Below the pieces are notes generated by a model. That model did no database searches, was not told where the DNA came from, and saw only the letters and a list, made by a program, of their open reading frames with translations. A stretch of DNA of 64,000 bases from Favolaschia claudopus (taxonomy: Eukaryota; Basidiomycota; Agaricomycetes; Agaricales; Mycenaceae), in contig JAWWNJ010000194.1 of the NCBI GenBank assembly GCA_037176885.1, positions 62,001 through 126,000 of the forward strand. The letters run 5' to 3'. The position numbers and the translations under genes are program-made. Positions 62,936-64,000 of this stretch are shown here, in pieces (position 1 is the stretch's first letter; the number at the start of each line of letters is the position of its first letter).

Positions 62936-64000
62936 CTAATCGTACCAGTGGCTCGGAGCAGCATGATACACAGGCACCAAAGAATGCCGCGGCGCGTCAG
63001 CCACCCCCAACCAAGGCGAAAACGATGCCTGAGATTTGATTGTATACACTGTCTCGATGTCAAGACCTGCATCCAGAAAAGGCTTCAAGCCAGTCTTGAT
63101 GTCGAGGTCCATGGGTCGACTGAAAAGGACCCGGACTTGTTTGAGCGACGATGCGCCAACCTCGTCAGTCATTGCCATGCGCGTCTCGACAAACTGTTGG
63201 AGAGCCCGGTCTGAGATTGTATGAGTGGCCATCAGCGTGAATTCTTCCAGCAACGGGCAGCAAGAGCGGCGCCCGAGCGCAGCCAGTGCGTCGTCGTCAA
63301 ATGGGACCCTCGGCACATTGAGTGCCGTATTCTCTGGTGGCGGAGCGTGACCGCGAAAGGCGAGGCTTCGCAGTGCTGGAGAGAGAACGCGGAGACTTTC
63401 CAACAGAGAGGACTTGGTAGGATAACTTCCGACATCCAACCTTTCCAAGTGCGGGCACAAACTGAGGAACGACGGGAGTGATTCGACAGGGCCACGGAGA
63501 ACAAACTTGCGAAGTTCGGGGGCACGGAGGTGGCTGAGCAAATGAGAATGAGGCCCGACATCCAGCTCCAAAGAGTGTAGGTGAGGAAGCTCCACGGGTG
63601 GGTATCCTGACGGCACCGGATCCGCCGTCTCTTTGACTGTCAGCTTGAATCTCTGAAGCTGAGGGCAGCGAATCAATACTTCCAATGCCTCTTCGCTATC
63701 AACACGCGACTCCCAGATGGAGCCAACGATGTCCAGATTCGTCAACAGATGCCAGCGAAGCGGGATAGAAGGACTGAAACAACTCGCTGATGTCAAAAAC
63801 TTGGAGATGCGGGGCCCAGCGAACATCCCAAATTGCGTCCATTCAGTCACATCATGAGGTGGAAAAGGCGGCGGCAGGCGAACCGTGATGCTCTCCAGAA
63901 TGGGAACGTCTGCAGCCGACAGATGCGCGAGTGCCTCGAAAGCATCGCTGGTTGTCGAAAAGCTGACATGCTGCCACCTCTTTGCATGAAAACTAAGCTC
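62936..64000 (-). CDS. F-box-like protein, group C (C2), cut by the window edge
   Basis: The C-terminal 354 codons of a group-C F-box protein; the N terminus with the F-box lies beyond 64000. The frame is open to the edge (KRWQHVSFSTTSDAF, then DVPILESITVRLPPP). It aligns with C1 throughout, for example FGMFAGPRISKFLTSAS with FGILRAPLISSFSTSAR, and LHSLELDVG with LHSLELHFN. It ends VADAPRHSL and then SHWYD. No lesion seen in this part. Confidence 0.82.
   Translation of the reverse strand, partial: ELSFHAKRWQHVSFSTTSDAFEALAHLSAADVPILESITVRLPPPFPPHDVTEWTQFGMFAGPRISKFLTSASCFSPSIPLRWHLLTNLDIVGSIWESRVDSEEALEVLIRCPQLQRFKLTVKETADPVPSGYPPVELPHLHSLELDVGPHSHLLSHLRAPELRKFVLRGPVESLPSFLSLCPHLERLDVGSYPTKSSLLESLRVLSPALRSLAFRGHAPPPENTALNVPRVPFDDDALAALGRRSCCPLLEEFTLMATHTISDRALQQFVETRMAMTDEVGASSLKQVRVLFSRPMDLDIKTGLKPFLDAGLDIETVYTIKSQASFSPWLGVADAPRHSLVPVYHAAPSHWYD

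Noticed and set aside
1..64000. Transposon, CRISPR, phage or other mobile system
   Set aside because: No transposase, reverse transcriptase, long terminal repeat, inverted repeat pair or regularly spaced repeat array was found; the repeated sequences are gene-family copies.

Overview
This is a nuclear segment from a basidiomycete fungus, most likely a mushroom-forming Agaricomycete. The evidence is the density of very short introns (mostly 45-65 nt, GT-AG, with CTAAC/CTGAC-like branch sites), the many F-box proteins carrying the mushroom-type CSAWR signature, a basidiomycete-type sesquiterpene synthase, a divergent G-alpha-like protein, a fungal Ras-responsive adenylate cyclase, and orthologues of NOG1, Ariadne and aminopeptidase P with fungal exon structure. 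I see no bacterial features, no complete transposon, no CRISPR array and no rRNA or tRNA gene. Exon models were built by hand from splice signals plus conserved protein motifs. No database search was possible.

Layout. 0.5-1.8 kb: terpene synthase (+). 2.2-3.4 kb: F-box gene (-). 3.8-4.9 kb: secreted thaumatin-like protein (+). 5.3-6.9 kb: F-box gene A1 (-). 7.2-13.3 kb: adenylate cyclase (-). 14-15.6 kb: F-box A2 (-). 15.7-18.1 kb: mostly empty. 18.1-20.1 kb: Ariadne-type RBR ubiquitin ligase (-). 20.6-26.8 kb: F-box block (A3 pseudogene, a C-type relic, A4, and B1 with a stop codon). 27.4-29.9 kb: NOG1 (-). 31.1-33.5 kb: tandem array of an unrecognised nuclear-looking protein (two genes and one decayed copy, all -). 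34.5-35.9 kb: AIF/FSP1-type oxidoreductase (-). 36.5-40 kb: aminopeptidase P with a long N-terminal extension (-). 42.1-44.2 kb: G-alpha-like protein (-). 45.5-51.2 kb: F-box D1, a 99-aa spliced protein (+), F-box A5 and F-box D2. 51.7-54.2 kb: DOPA 4,5-dioxygenase-like gene (+) and a secreted ferritin-like/Rds1-type protein (-), convergent. 54.4-64 kb: F-box block (B2, A6, B3, C3 relic, C1 frameshifted copy, C2 running off the window edge).

How the genes fit together. Conserved single-copy housekeeping genes (cAMP signalling, ubiquitin ligation, 60S ribosome assembly, peptide turnover) sit as islands inside an expanded, fast-turning-over F-box neighbourhood. I count sixteen F-box loci in 64 kb, falling into four related groups plus one loner; five are broken or relics. 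Five of the six group-A loci share a TTAGGGTTA-type box 45-105 bp upstream of the start codon, on the coding strand. F-box proteins recruit substrates to SCF ubiquitin ligases, so the block and the RBR ligase both concern protein degradation, but nothing in the sequence shows that they act together.

Most unusual points: the shared telomere-like promoter box of the group-A F-box genes; the tandem array of unrecognised SUMO-motif-rich proteins; three inferred GC-AG introns in conserved genes; a 9-nt microexon coding the switch II segment of the G-alpha-like protein; a 296-nt intron in NOG1 among ~50-nt introns; and the apparent exon duplication at the N terminus of the adenylate cyclase.
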